Origin: a virus
Length of the DNA stretch: 50,661 bases
Direction: 5' to 3' (one strand)
Virus record (IMG/VR): IMGVR_UViG_3300027963_003132
Span: 1-50,661 of that record
In this document: piece after piece, positions 25,430 to 34,092 of the stretch
How the letters are laid out: every line of letters starts with the position of its first letter
Position numbering within the stretch: the stretch's first letter is position 1
The notes under the pieces: generated by a model
What the model saw: the letters and a program-made list of their open reading frames with translations, nothing else
The model's database searches: none
What the model was told of the DNA's origin: nothing
Translations under genes and position numbers: made by a program

Positions 25430-26161
25430 ATGTTTAAAAAATTAATCACAGGTGGGTGTAGTTGTAGTTTTGTGAATTCCGGTTACAGACATCGTACTTG
25501 GCCCGTTTTTCTAGCTGAACAATTGGGACTCGAAGACCACCACACATCCAGTGCCATGGTTGCCCAGGGCAATGGCATGATCAGTCGTGGTGTTTTGCAC
25601 GATATTGCCGAAGCACTAAAAACGCATCAGCCCGAAGAACTACTGGTTGGGATTTCTTGGTCTGGCCCAAATCGACATGAGTTCTTCGCTAGCACAGTAC
25701 CAGAACGTCTTAACAAAAAAGACGGGTGGTGGGTCAATCCAGTCAAGTTCAACAAAAATGGATGGGGCTCTTGGGCATTGTTAAATCCGCACTGGGATAA
25801 TATATTGTGTGAAACTTTTTACAAAAACTTTCATGACGATGCCGGTAGTGCAATCTTGACTTGTGAACATGTGTTAAGAACTCAGTGGTTTTTGCAATTG
25901 CATAAGATTCCATATTTTATGTTTAATTTCACACAGGAAGTATTTGCTGATAGGTTTCGAGATCACGAAGATGTAAAACCTTTACTGGAACAAATTGATT
26001 TTACAAAATTTTTACCAGTGAATGGTATCTATGAGTGGGCACGAGACTGTACCGACACTGACTTTGATGCTGATGATATTTGTCACCCGACTAGTGTGCA
26101 AAATCAAGAGTTTGTTGACAAAATTGTAATGCCGTTTTTAACAGACCACAAATATGTCTAA
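25430..26161 (+). CDS. SGNH-like hydrolase fold protein (copy 1)
   Basis: A 243-residue protein. The start MFKKLITGGCSCSF places a Ser after strand 1 as in GDSL/SGNH esterases, and the end has DADDICHPTS, matching the catalytic Asp-x-x-His. TWPVFLAEQLG and GNGMISRGV resemble the equivalent segments in the proteins at 39679 and 41607, so the three are probably distant relatives. Inside the sugar cassette it could remove or transfer acyl groups on glycans. Activity is inferred from motif order only. Confidence 0.55.
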   Translation: MFKKLITGGCSCSFVNSGYRHRTWPVFLAEQLGLEDHHTSSAMVAQGNGMISRGVLHDIAEALKTHQPEELLVGISWSGPNRHEFFASTVPERLNKKDGWWVNPVKFNKNGWGSWALLNPHWDNILCETFYKNFHDDAGSAILTCEHVLRTQWFLQLHKIPYFMFNFTQEVFADRFRDHEDVKPLLEQIDFTKFLPVNGIYEWARDCTDTDFDADDICHPTSVQNQEFVDKIVMPFLTDHKYV

Positions 26162-26202
26162 GTTAAATACTGCTCAAATATTAGGTAGGAAAACATAACC
26201 AA

Positions 26203-27246
26203 ATGAACAAACAAACTGTTATGGTGACTGGCGGTGCTGGATTTATCGGGCACCACATGATTCGTCGCTTGCTCAAGCATCCTGAGTACAACATTATTTC
26301 ACTGGACCGATTGGATTTTTCAGGCAACCTAAATCGGTTGGCCGAACTTGCACAAGAATTTGGTCCTGATGAAATGCGCAGGCTTCGTGTAATCTATCAT
26401 GACCTTCGTGCAGAAATTAACCCACAGCTAGCTGGACAAATTGGTGATGTGGATTATATCATCCACATGGCCGCTGGTAGTCATGTTACACGTAGCATTG
26501 AAAATCCCATGCTATTTGTACAAGACAATGTGGTGGGTACATGTAATTTGCTAGACTACGCACGATTTTATTTGCCTAACTTAAAAAAGTTTATTAACTT
26601 TGGTACAGATGAGGTATTTGGATCAGCACCCGAGGGTGTTGAATACCAAGAGTATGATCGATACAACAGTCGCAGTCCTTACTCAGCTACCAAAGCCGGT
26701 GCAGAAGAATTGTGTGTGGCATACGAAAACACATTTGATATGCCAATCTACTGCACCCATACCATGAATGTGTTTGGTGAGCGACAGTTGCCAGAAAAGT
26801 TTCTTGGCTTGGTCATGCGCAAAGTACTAGAAGATCAAGAAGTCACTATTCACTGTGATGAAAAAACAGGCACAGAGAGTGGCTTGCGTCATTGGGTGCA
26901 TGCCGCAGATGTAGCTGATGCTACTATGTTTATCATGAACTTGCCGCACAAAGAATTCCCACTGCCCACAGACTTTGGCGGGGCCACTTGTCCCAAGTTC
27001 AATATTGTGGGACAAAGAGAAATCAGCAATCTTGAAGTTGCGCAAACTGTTGCAAAAATAATGGGCCGAGAACTCAAGTACACCATGGTAGGTTACGATA
27101 CCCAGCGTCCCGGGCATGATTTCCGTTATGCACTCAGTGGTGACTACATGAAGAGTTTAGGTTGGGAACCCAAATATGACTTTGATACACGACTTGAACA
27201 AATGGTAAACTGGACTCTCAAAAACTCTCGCTGGTTAAAGATATGA
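26203..27246 (+). CDS. NAD-dependent nucleotide-sugar dehydratase/epimerase (RmlB-like)
   Basis: An extended short-chain dehydrogenase of 347 residues. TGGAGFIGHHMIRRLL is the NAD-binding GxxGxxG, and YSATKAGAEE carries the catalytic YxxxK; the preceding NFGTDEVFGSAPEG gives the Thr/Asp/Glu triad region of dTDP-glucose 4,6-dehydratases. RHWVHAADVADA is the usual substrate-domain motif. It is closest in style to RmlB but GDP- or UDP-sugar dehydratases are possible. It overlaps the C-methyltransferase by 4 bases; together they could make a branched 6-deoxy sugar. Confidence 0.85.
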   Translation: MNKQTVMVTGGAGFIGHHMIRRLLKHPEYNIISLDRLDFSGNLNRLAELAQEFGPDEMRRLRVIYHDLRAEINPQLAGQIGDVDYIIHMAAGSHVTRSIENPMLFVQDNVVGTCNLLDYARFYLPNLKKFINFGTDEVFGSAPEGVEYQEYDRYNSRSPYSATKAGAEELCVAYENTFDMPIYCTHTMNVFGERQLPEKFLGLVMRKVLEDQEVTIHCDEKTGTESGLRHWVHAADVADATMFIMNLPHKEFPLPTDFGGATCPKFNIVGQREISNLEVAQTVAKIMGRELKYTMVGYDTQRPGHDFRYALSGDYMKSLGWEPKYDFDTRLEQMVNWTLKNSRWLKI

Positions 27247-28451
27247 ATCACGTACACGAAAATACTCAATGCCTTGCGTGTGGCAGCAGTAACCTTCATA
27301 CTGCATTGGACCTTGGTGTTCAACCCTTGGCAAACAGCTATAAGAAATCCGTAACTGACCACGAAGATCGGTATCCATTGGCAGTACGTCTTTGCCACGA
27401 TTGCTATCACTTGCAACTGAGTCATACTGTTGACCCAGGAATCATCTACAAAAATTACTTGTATGCCACAGGTACAAACAAAACTATTCGTGAGTACACT
27501 CGATGGTTTGCTAATTTTTGTTTAGAATATCTTCCTGGTTCATCCACTGTTCTTGACATTGGCTGTAACGATGGCACCCAATTGGACTATTTTAAAGAAC
27601 TAGGATTTAACACTTACGGGATTGATCCAGCCGAGAACTTGCACGAACGCAGTAGTGCAAATCACTTTGTGGTGTGTGATTTTTTTGGTCCAGCGGCTGT
27701 GGATCGTTTGGCCACAAATGAATACAATATAATCACAGCGCAAAATGTCTGCGCACACAACCCTGATCCATTGGGATTTTTAAAATCGTGCCGCGAGTTA
27801 ATGCATGAAGATACCTTGTTGTTTGTGCAAACCAGTCAAGCCGACATGGTATTACATAACGAGTTTGACACTATCTATCATGAGCATGTTAACTTTTTCA
27901 ATGCTAACAGCATGTTCAAGTTGGCACAACGTGCAGGGCTGAATCTTATCGACGTTGTTAAAACACCAATACATGGCAACAGCTATATCTTTGTGTTGAG
28001 TTTAAAGAATAGTCGTCAACACCATGTGAAAAATATTATTGACATAGAAGCACCACTGTTCAAGACCAGCACCTATCAGCTGTGGCGGAATACTGTGGAA
28101 CTAAACGTGTCGGCGTTGAAATCTCACATTGATGAGTTCCGCAAACAAGAGTACTTGTTGGTAGGGTATGGTGCCGCAGCCAAAGGTAATACCCTGTTGA
28201 ATTATGCCGAGCTTGATTTGGATTTTATCGTTGACGACAATCCTCTCAAGCAAGGTTTGTTTACTCCCGGTCGTACTATCCCCATTGCGGGCATTGATCG
28301 AGTTCGAAATCTAGCTCAACAAGATCGCGTGGTGTTTATTCCCTTGGCTTGGAACTTCTTTAATGAAATTCGAGAAAACATTGTCAATGCACGTAAAAAT
28401 GAACAAGATGTGTTTTTGCGCTACTTCCCCACAGTAGAATTGGTCAAATGA
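27243..28451 (+). CDS. Nucleotide-sugar C-methyltransferase
   Basis: A 402-residue protein with the three-part layout of TylC3-type sugar C-methyltransferases. An N-terminal zinc domain has CLACGSS and LCHDCYHLQLSH. A central class I domain has VLDIGCNDGTQLDYF and GIDPAENL. A C-terminal domain has VGYGAAAKGNTLLNY. Length matches the family. It uses SAM to add a carbon methyl to a keto-sugar nucleotide made by an enzyme such as the preceding RmlB-like protein. The sugar and carbon position cannot be deduced. Confidence 0.85.
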   Translation: MNHVHENTQCLACGSSNLHTALDLGVQPLANSYKKSVTDHEDRYPLAVRLCHDCYHLQLSHTVDPGIIYKNYLYATGTNKTIREYTRWFANFCLEYLPGSSTVLDIGCNDGTQLDYFKELGFNTYGIDPAENLHERSSANHFVVCDFFGPAAVDRLATNEYNIITAQNVCAHNPDPLGFLKSCRELMHEDTLLFVQTSQADMVLHNEFDTIYHEHVNFFNANSMFKLAQRAGLNLIDVVKTPIHGNSYIFVLSLKNSRQHHVKNIIDIEAPLFKTSTYQLWRNTVELNVSALKSHIDEFRKQEYLLVGYGAAAKGNTLLNYAELDLDFIVDDNPLKQGLFTPGRTIPIAGIDRVRNLAQQDRVVFIPLAWNFFNEIRENIVNARKNEQDVFLRYFPTVELVK

Positions 28452-29215
28452 AAAATTATCTAATCAAAGGTCTGCACAAGATTGGTAGCACCAAGTGGTG
28501 GCCCGGAAGTGATCGTAGTTGGGAAGGTGATTTGTACCCCATATATGAGAAGATGAATGAACTAAGCGAACAAAGCTTTTTTCATTTTTTACAAGGTGAC
28601 TGGGAACTAGTCAATCTTGTTAGTGAAGCCAAAGATGTCAATCATGTGTTTAGACAACAGTTCCAGGCTATATGGGAAATTTGGCAACAAGAACCGTGTA
28701 ACATTTTTTACTGTGGTTCTGACACACAAATGATCAAGCCCACTCGGGTGTTTGATCAATATCAGCATTTTCTATTGTTTAACTACACAGACCCAAAAAG
28801 CTTTGGGCCATGCTCACATTTTCTCAATGCTGATATTAGGTACTATCCTAGCACCATGAGTCGTGATATGTGGTCATGGGCATTGGCTCAGACCAAAACA
28901 CTTGACTGGTGGAACAGCGATCAGTTATTATACAATCAGATGGTCTGGAGTCAGGGACTTGGGACAGACAAAGTAATTGATCCTCGCATGGCTTACCAAG
29001 GGTTTATGTTGCCCGGAGATGATGCTACACGTGCCATGTCTGACAAGTGGAATAACTGCAATCTAAATGATGCACATATTATACATTGGCACGGTAGTCG
29101 AGGGGCACAGGCAAAGCTAGAACTAATGCAAAACATCAACACACAACTGGGTGTGCCCGAACAACCAGTTCGAAATATCCCTAGACAAGTTATTGACATT
29201 TCTCACATTGAATGA
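28448..29215 (+). CDS. Probable GT-A glycosyltransferase
   Basis: A 255-residue protein. NIFYCGSDTQMIKPT provides a D-containing site after a hydrophobic strand, and DQLLYNQMVW followed by AHIIHWHGSRG resembles the DQ...H pattern of GT-A transferases that act on sugar nucleotides. The classical DxD is not exact. The gene is co-translated with the methyltransferase (ATGA) and ends 4 bases before galE, supporting a role in the sugar cassette. Confidence 0.55.
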   Translation: MKNYLIKGLHKIGSTKWWPGSDRSWEGDLYPIYEKMNELSEQSFFHFLQGDWELVNLVSEAKDVNHVFRQQFQAIWEIWQQEPCNIFYCGSDTQMIKPTRVFDQYQHFLLFNYTDPKSFGPCSHFLNADIRYYPSTMSRDMWSWALAQTKTLDWWNSDQLLYNQMVWSQGLGTDKVIDPRMAYQGFMLPGDDATRAMSDKWNNCNLNDAHIIHWHGSRGAQAKLELMQNINTQLGVPEQPVRNIPRQVIDISHIE

Positions 29216-29219
29216 TTTT

Positions 29220-30170
29220 ATGAACAAAATTGTAGTTGTCACCGGAGCGGCAGGATATATTGGTGGACAAACTGCTCTTCAATTACACGACAACGGATAT
29301 ACTGTAATTGGCATTGACCGTTCCCCATGCCCTGATAGATTAGCTGGCGCATTTAATACATTCTACCAATGTGACTTTTGGTCTGTTAAAAGTTTTAACA
29401 TTATTAAAAGTGCAAACCCTGTGGCTATTGTACACTGTGCCGGCACTAGCTTGGTTGGACCTAGTGTGAAATATCCAAGTGATTACTATCATAACAATGC
29501 AATGAAAACACTTCATTTGCTTGACTTAACTTGCTCGTTGCCTAATACTAGAATTATTTTTTCTAGTTCGGCTGCAACCTACGGAGAACCTATCATGGTT
29601 CCCTGCAGTGAAGTAGATCCACCTTACCCGATCAGCCCATACGGTGAAAGCAAGCTTATGATTGAGATGTTCATGGCATCGTACAAAAATGCTTACAATC
29701 TTGACTTTGTTGCATTTCGTTACTTCAATGCATGTGGTGCAGACCCGCAAGGCCGTCACGGGCAAGCGCCTGGTGCAACGCATATCATTGCAAGAGCACT
29801 AGAAAGTATTCGTGACGACCAAGAATTTACATTGCATGGAAACAACTATCCTACGCCCGATGGCACTTGTATACGTGACTACGTACATGTTGATGACATT
29901 GCTCGAGCACATGTCATGGCAATTTCCGCTGATATTGAATCGGGCATTTATAATCTTGGAAGCAACAACGGCACAAGCAATCAAGAAATAATCAATGCCG
30001 CAGAACGCATCACAGGAAAAAAATTAAAAGTTGTGTTGGGCCCACAACGTTCAGGAGATCCTGCTGTGCTCACAGCCAGTGCTGACAAGTTTAGCAAAGC
30101 TGCCAACAACTGGTGCAAGTACGGCCTTGATGACATGATTCAACATGCATGGAATTGGTATGTTCGATAA
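29220..30170 (+). CDS. galE: UDP-glucose 4-epimerase-like (GalE family)
   Basis: This 316-residue extended SDR has VVTGAAGYIGGQTALQL for NAD binding. It also has SSSAATYGEP, then YGESKLMIE with the catalytic YxxxK, and FRYFNACGADPQGRHG, a GalE hallmark. Near the end are CIRDYVHVDDIARAH and NLGSNNGTSNQE. The start ATG at 29220 is chosen because an upstream in-frame ATG lies inside the previous gene. It interconverts UDP-Glc and UDP-Gal or N-acetyl forms; the pocket cannot be read by eye. Slightly shorter than E. coli GalE (338). Confidence 0.88.
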   Translation: MNKIVVVTGAAGYIGGQTALQLHDNGYTVIGIDRSPCPDRLAGAFNTFYQCDFWSVKSFNIIKSANPVAIVHCAGTSLVGPSVKYPSDYYHNNAMKTLHLLDLTCSLPNTRIIFSSSAATYGEPIMVPCSEVDPPYPISPYGESKLMIEMFMASYKNAYNLDFVAFRYFNACGADPQGRHGQAPGATHIIARALESIRDDQEFTLHGNNYPTPDGTCIRDYVHVDDIARAHVMAISADIESGIYNLGSNNGTSNQEIINAAERITGKKLKVVLGPQRSGDPAVLTASADKFSKAANNWCKYGLDDMIQHAWNWYVR

Positions 30171-30756
30171 AATTTTTGAATTTGAAAAAGCTCTAGGTGA
30201 GTTCACTGGTGCTCCTTATGTTGTCATGACTGATTGTTGCACACATGCCATTGAAATGTGCTTGAGATATGATGGCGTGCGTGACCTAAAAATGACTCCT
30301 TACACCTATCTTAGTGTGCCAATGACCATGCACAAACTAGGCATCCACTATGTCTATTTAGATGAGCCAGAACAAACATGGATAGGTGAATACGAGTTTG
30401 TTAATACTCGAATTTGGGACAGCGCACGTCGGCTGGAAAAGGACATGTATCGACCCGGTAAAATGCAGTGTTTAAGTTTTGGTCATACTAAACCATTGCA
30501 AATTGGACGCGGCGGTGCAATCTTGTTAGATGACCAAAAAGCCTATGAGACTCTGGGACAACAGCGTAGTGATGGTCGCGATCTCAGACTTAGCCCTTGG
30601 GAAACCCAAAAAGAATTTCATGTAGGCTATCACTACCGCCCCACCATCGAAGAAGCCACAACTGCATTGGCCTTACTGGAAGGAATCAAAGATAATCCAC
30701 CCAAACCAATTGTGGTTGAGTATCCAGATCTTAGAAAAATCAAAATTATAGATTGA
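30160..30756 (+). CDS. DegT/DnrJ-type aminotransferase, large domain only
   Basis: About 198 residues from ATG 30160 (ATG 30145 is also possible). It contains the PLP-lysine region LSFGHTKPLQIGRGGAI, a preceding IWDSARRL where the PLP-ring Asp would be, and GYHYRPTIEEATTALALL, matching the GxNxRMTELQAA block. Full DegT sugar aminotransferases are about 370 residues, so the C-terminal small domain is absent. The gene ends cleanly with a promoter for the next gene. It may be a remnant, a half-protein needing a partner, or a phage-specific minimal form. It overlaps galE. Confidence 0.65.
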   Translation: MFDKIFEFEKALGEFTGAPYVVMTDCCTHAIEMCLRYDGVRDLKMTPYTYLSVPMTMHKLGIHYVYLDEPEQTWIGEYEFVNTRIWDSARRLEKDMYRPGKMQCLSFGHTKPLQIGRGGAILLDDQKAYETLGQQRSDGRDLRLSPWETQKEFHVGYHYRPTIEEATTALALLEGIKDNPPKPIVVEYPDLRKIKIID

Positions 30757-30781
30757 CTTTGTAATCTAAATACATTACAAT
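30753..30781 (+). promoter_or_regulatory. Promoter of folE
   Basis: TTGACT (30753-30758), 17-base spacer, TACAAT (30776-30781). It overlaps the last codons of the aminotransferase-like gene and would give a leader of about 30 bases before the TTG start at 30821. Confidence 0.6.
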
Positions 30782-30820
30782 TACACAACGACATCCACGT
30801 CATTAACTCGGAGAAATACA

Positions 30821-31567
30821 TTGACAAACAAAAAAGAAACAGCACTAGATGCCATGGCAGGCGATGGTGGCTACAAAGAAGCCTACCTAGGCGATCATAT
30901 TCGCTTTAAGATGAAACGTGAAGGCAAACGTTTCTGGGCAGGCGACAACATCAGCGATTACTTACACGAAGGCGACATAGAACGACTAATCGATGAAGCA
31001 ACACCGGCATTTGAACAAGTGCTAGATAGTTTGCTGATTGACCGTGACACGGATCCCAACTCAAAAGGCACAGCACGACGACTGGCCAAAATGTACTTTA
31101 ACGAAATAATGGCAGGTAGATATGAACCAGCACCAGATGCAACAGCATTTCCCAATGACTCACACGACCGCTACGAAGGAATGCTTGTGGTACGTAGTGA
31201 GCTTCGCAGTATGTGCAGTCATCATCACCAACCTGTCAGTGGCGTTGCTTATATCGGGATTATTGCCGCTCAAAAACTCATTGGTCTTAGCAAGTACACT
31301 CGTATTGCTCAGTGGTGTGCTCGTCGTGGTACGCTACAGGAAGAGCTAGCTAACGATATTGCCCGAGAGATCATGAAAGCCACTGACGCCAAGGATGTAG
31401 GGGTTTATGTACAGGCTGTTCATGGGTGCTGTGAGAATCGAGGTATTATGGCACATTCTAGTCTGACTCAGACCACTGTGCTCAGAGGTGCATTTAACAC
31501 TGACCAAAGCACCAAAAAAGAGTTTTTTGATAACATCAAACTACAACAAGATTTTGCACCCAGATAA
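30821..31567 (+). CDS. folE: GTP cyclohydrolase I
   Basis: Converts GTP to 7,8-dihydroneopterin triphosphate, the first step of 7-deazaguanine (and folate) synthesis. The 248-residue product has CSHHHQPVSG with a zinc Cys and catalytic His, GLSKYTRIAQWCARR, and HGCCENRGIM with the second zinc Cys. All active-site blocks are present. The start is TTG at 30821, supported by CGGAGA 8 bases before it; an internal ATG at 30851 would remove a few non-conserved residues. With QueD and QueE in the same window, deazaguanine synthesis is the likely purpose rather than folate. Confidence 0.95.
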   Translation: MTNKKETALDAMAGDGGYKEAYLGDHIRFKMKREGKRFWAGDNISDYLHEGDIERLIDEATPAFEQVLDSLLIDRDTDPNSKGTARRLAKMYFNEIMAGRYEPAPDATAFPNDSHDRYEGMLVVRSELRSMCSHHHQPVSGVAYIGIIAAQKLIGLSKYTRIAQWCARRGTLQEELANDIAREIMKATDAKDVGVYVQAVHGCCENRGIMAHSSLTQTTVLRGAFNTDQSTKKEFFDNIKLQQDFAPR

Positions 31568-31568
31568 G

Positions 31569-31597
31569 TTGACACAAAATTGCCCTGGTGTTATACT
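31569..31597 (+). promoter_or_regulatory. Promoter of the subtilisin gene
   Basis: TTGACA (31569-31574), 17-base spacer, TATACT (31592-31597). CCCT and AGGG flank the -10 region as an inverted repeat, a possible operator. The leader of about 25 bases carries TTTGGAGAT before the ATG at 31627. Confidence 0.75.
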
Positions 31598-31626
31598 AGG
31601 GTTATCTATAGTAATTTGGAGATCCT

Positions 31627-33594
31627 ATGAAACTTTTGCCAATCGTGTTATTTGTTGCTGTGAGTCCAACATTTGCTCAAACCAGCATATACGGACCATT
31701 TAGCGGCACACCCACTGTTGTGGGCAACAACAACCCTAGCGCATGGCTTGGGGGAGAAACTACCAACCGAGCAAATGAGCTAGTTGGTGCAAACTATGCC
31801 TGGAGTCGGGGATGGACCGGCAAAGGCAGCACCATCATGATCATGGATACCGGCATTGATGTTGGCAATGTGGACTTTGCTGGCAAGATCAAATACCAGT
31901 TTGATCTTACAAGAACTGGTATGCAAGACCAAGTTGGGCATGGTACCAACGTAGCAGGCATTGCGGCTGCGGCTCGCAATGGAATTGGTGTCAATGGTGT
32001 TGCGTTTGATGCCAATCTTGCCATTGCAAAACTCAGCAATACCAGCAATGTCACATCCGGCCAGGCCGTTCAAGCATTGAATTGGGCCAAGCAATACAGC
32101 GATATCACTGTGGCTAACTTTAGTGCCAACACAAGTTACTCCACAGCCTATACCAAGAGTGTTACACAAATTGCGCCCGGTATCTATGCCAGTAGTGACA
32201 AAAACTATGGTGGCAAGAACTATTACAATTTAGAAAAGCCCGAAACTTGGGCACAGGCTCTAGGCCCAAACACTGTGCTAACAGTCAGTGCTGGTAATAG
32301 TAATTTGCCTTATGTACAAAATCCTGCTACATTTGCTTCTGCAACCGATGTCAATGGCAAGTTAGTACTCAATGGTCAAATGCTGGTGGTTGGTAATTGG
32401 AACGCTCAAGCTGGACGCATCGAAGGTGCTCGGTCTGGTAGTGTTTGTAAAGATGTAGTAGGCGGTACATGTCGGGACACATATCGTGTGTCAGATTTTT
32501 ATATTCTTGCGCCAGGTATGAGTGTGTCTGCGCCAGCAATAAACACCACAGAAACAAAATCAATGAGCGGCACTAGTCAAGCGGCTCCGGTAGTAGCGGG
32601 CGCTGTTGCTATTATTAATCAGTTGTGGCCTTACATGACACCTGAAAATCAAGTTCAGGTGTTGCTCAAAACTGCAAACAAAAACTTGCCAGGATACAAT
32701 GTTGACACGCACGGACAAGGGCTATTGGATCTTGATGCCGCAACTAGACCAATTGGTGCAGTAAATCTGTCCATGACTGGGCGTACTGGCAAGCCTGTTC
32801 CGGTTACTGGCACTATTGTGGTTGCAGGTTCGGGCGCAGGAGCAAAAGCATCATTGAGCTCGATTTCAGTGATTGACTCAATGCAACGTGACTTTAAAGC
32901 AGATATGTCAGGTGCAGTACACCGCAACACATTGATGTCCAACCCAGTTATGCTTGACGCTGAGCCCGGTTATAATTGGAGCGGTCGTTGGTCTGGCATG
33001 GGCACTGAAGTAAATCCAACACATTATGTTACAGGTGCGCAGGCGCCCGGCAGTGATAGTACCGTTACATTTGACAGTCGCATGCTTGATCCCAAGGCAA
33101 CAACTGTACATCAATTCACACTTACGTCAAGTCAGAACAATCCATATGTTGCGCTGTCTGGCACCTGGGGGCGGATCAACAACTCAGTGACCACTGAGTA
33201 CAGTCAACTCAACATGCACGAGTCTGGGGTTTGGACTCAAGTTGGTGGTATGATTACAAATGTTGGGTTGTCGAATGGCATTGTCAACAACATTAGTTCA
33301 ATTGTTGCCATGCATGCCGCAGTGGGTGTCCAACTTGGAAATTTTAATTGGTATGCTGGCATCAAACCCACAGTGGTACATGGTGCATTTAACATGACAC
33401 TGCCAACCAATGTAGACGAGCAAGGTGTTATGTCATACTCCAATGTACGTGTTAGCTTGGCTGGTACTCCTGCTACTTATGTTGGAGTTAAGTGGCAACA
33501 AGACATCACTAAGAATTCTAAATTTAGTGTAAGAGGCACCGTTGATCAAGAAAAAAATGTCAGTGCAAGAATTTTTTATACAATATCACTATGA
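31627..33594 (+). CDS. Secreted subtilisin-like serine protease, autotransporter-like C-terminus
   Basis: A 655-residue S8 peptidase. The start MKLLPIVLFVAVSPTFAQ is a Sec signal peptide with a likely AxA-type cut after FAQ. The catalytic triad is Asp74 (IMDTGID), His105 (GHGTNVAG) and Ser317 (MSGTSQAAP), in the correct order. The last 130 residues alternate polar and hydrophobic residues (NWYAGIKPTVVHG, YVGVKWQQDI, SVRGTV, ARIFYTISL), like an outer-membrane beta-barrel of autotransporters. The product should leave the cytoplasm, which is odd for a phage. It may act on the cell surface, exclude other phages, or be host-derived. It is unbroken, has its own promoter and overlaps the HIT gene. 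Confidence 0.85.
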   Translation: MKLLPIVLFVAVSPTFAQTSIYGPFSGTPTVVGNNNPSAWLGGETTNRANELVGANYAWSRGWTGKGSTIMIMDTGIDVGNVDFAGKIKYQFDLTRTGMQDQVGHGTNVAGIAAAARNGIGVNGVAFDANLAIAKLSNTSNVTSGQAVQALNWAKQYSDITVANFSANTSYSTAYTKSVTQIAPGIYASSDKNYGGKNYYNLEKPETWAQALGPNTVLTVSAGNSNLPYVQNPATFASATDVNGKLVLNGQMLVVGNWNAQAGRIEGARSGSVCKDVVGGTCRDTYRVSDFYILAPGMSVSAPAINTTETKSMSGTSQAAPVVAGAVAIINQLWPYMTPENQVQVLLKTANKNLPGYNVDTHGQGLLDLDAATRPIGAVNLSMTGRTGKPVPVTGTIVVAGSGAGAKASLSSISVIDSMQRDFKADMSGAVHRNTLMSNPVMLDAEPGYNWSGRWSGMGTEVNPTHYVTGAQAPGSDSTVTFDSRMLDPKATTVHQFTLTSSQNNPYVALSGTWGRINNSVTTEYSQLNMHESGVWTQVGGMITNVGLSNGIVNNISSIVAMHAAVGVQLGNFNWYAGIKPTVVHGAFNMTLPTNVDEQGVMSYSNVRVSLAGTPATYVGVKWQQDITKNSKFSVRGTVDQEKNVSARIFYTISL

Positions 33595-34007
33595 GCGACG
33601 AAACAGACATCAGGACTGATTTAGAAGAAGCGCACGAAGCAGGTATTGCTCCGTGGGATCAAGTTGAAACAGGACTTAGTGACTTTCATGTCACTGTGTT
33701 TCGAGATAGATTCCCTGTTACCAATGGGCATTTGTTATTTGTTCCTAACTACAATCAAGATGCAGTGATCATGGATTGTTTTGAATCTGCTTTGATCAAA
33801 GGTCGTCAAATGATAAAAAATGGAGAGTGCGATGGGTTTAACATTGGCCTAAATATAGGCAAGGCGTCTGGGCAAACTGTAATGTATCCACATGTGCATT
33901 TGATTCCAAGACGAACCGGAGATTGTGCTGACCCCACTGGGGGAGTACGAGGTGTTATTGCCGAGCAACAAAATTACAAAATCAATAGCTATCAGTTGCC
34001 TAAATAA
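33591..34007 (+). CDS. HIT-family hydrolase
   Basis: A 138-residue HIT protein. The core QTVMYPHVHLIPR keeps two of the three motif histidines; the first is replaced by Tyr or Pro. NGHLLFVPNY and DPTGGVRGVI are other family blocks. HIT enzymes cleave nucleotide phosphates or dinucleotide polyphosphates such as Ap4A and AMP conjugates. The variant motif resembles phage and bacterial HIT proteins that keep the HVHLIPR end, so activity is likely but not certain. The ATG overlaps the protease stop. Confidence 0.75.
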   Translation: MSDETDIRTDLEEAHEAGIAPWDQVETGLSDFHVTVFRDRFPVTNGHLLFVPNYNQDAVIMDCFESALIKGRQMIKNGECDGFNIGLNIGKASGQTVMYPHVHLIPRRTGDCADPTGGVRGVIAEQQNYKINSYQLPK

Positions 34008-34065
34008 ATATTTCTTTCAGCGGCCTTTCTGGCATTCATCCCGCTATACAAATTCTGCAGGCCTA

Positions 34066-34074
34066 TGCTAAAAT
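34066..34074 (+). promoter_or_regulatory. Extended -10 promoter of queD
   Basis: TGCTAAAAT is an extended -10 element with no clear -35. It lies 18 bases before the ATG at 34093, with TAGGAGAAT between. The 85-base gap after the HIT gene supports a separate start of transcription. Confidence 0.45.
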
Positions 34075-34092
34075 TTAACATAGGAGAATATA

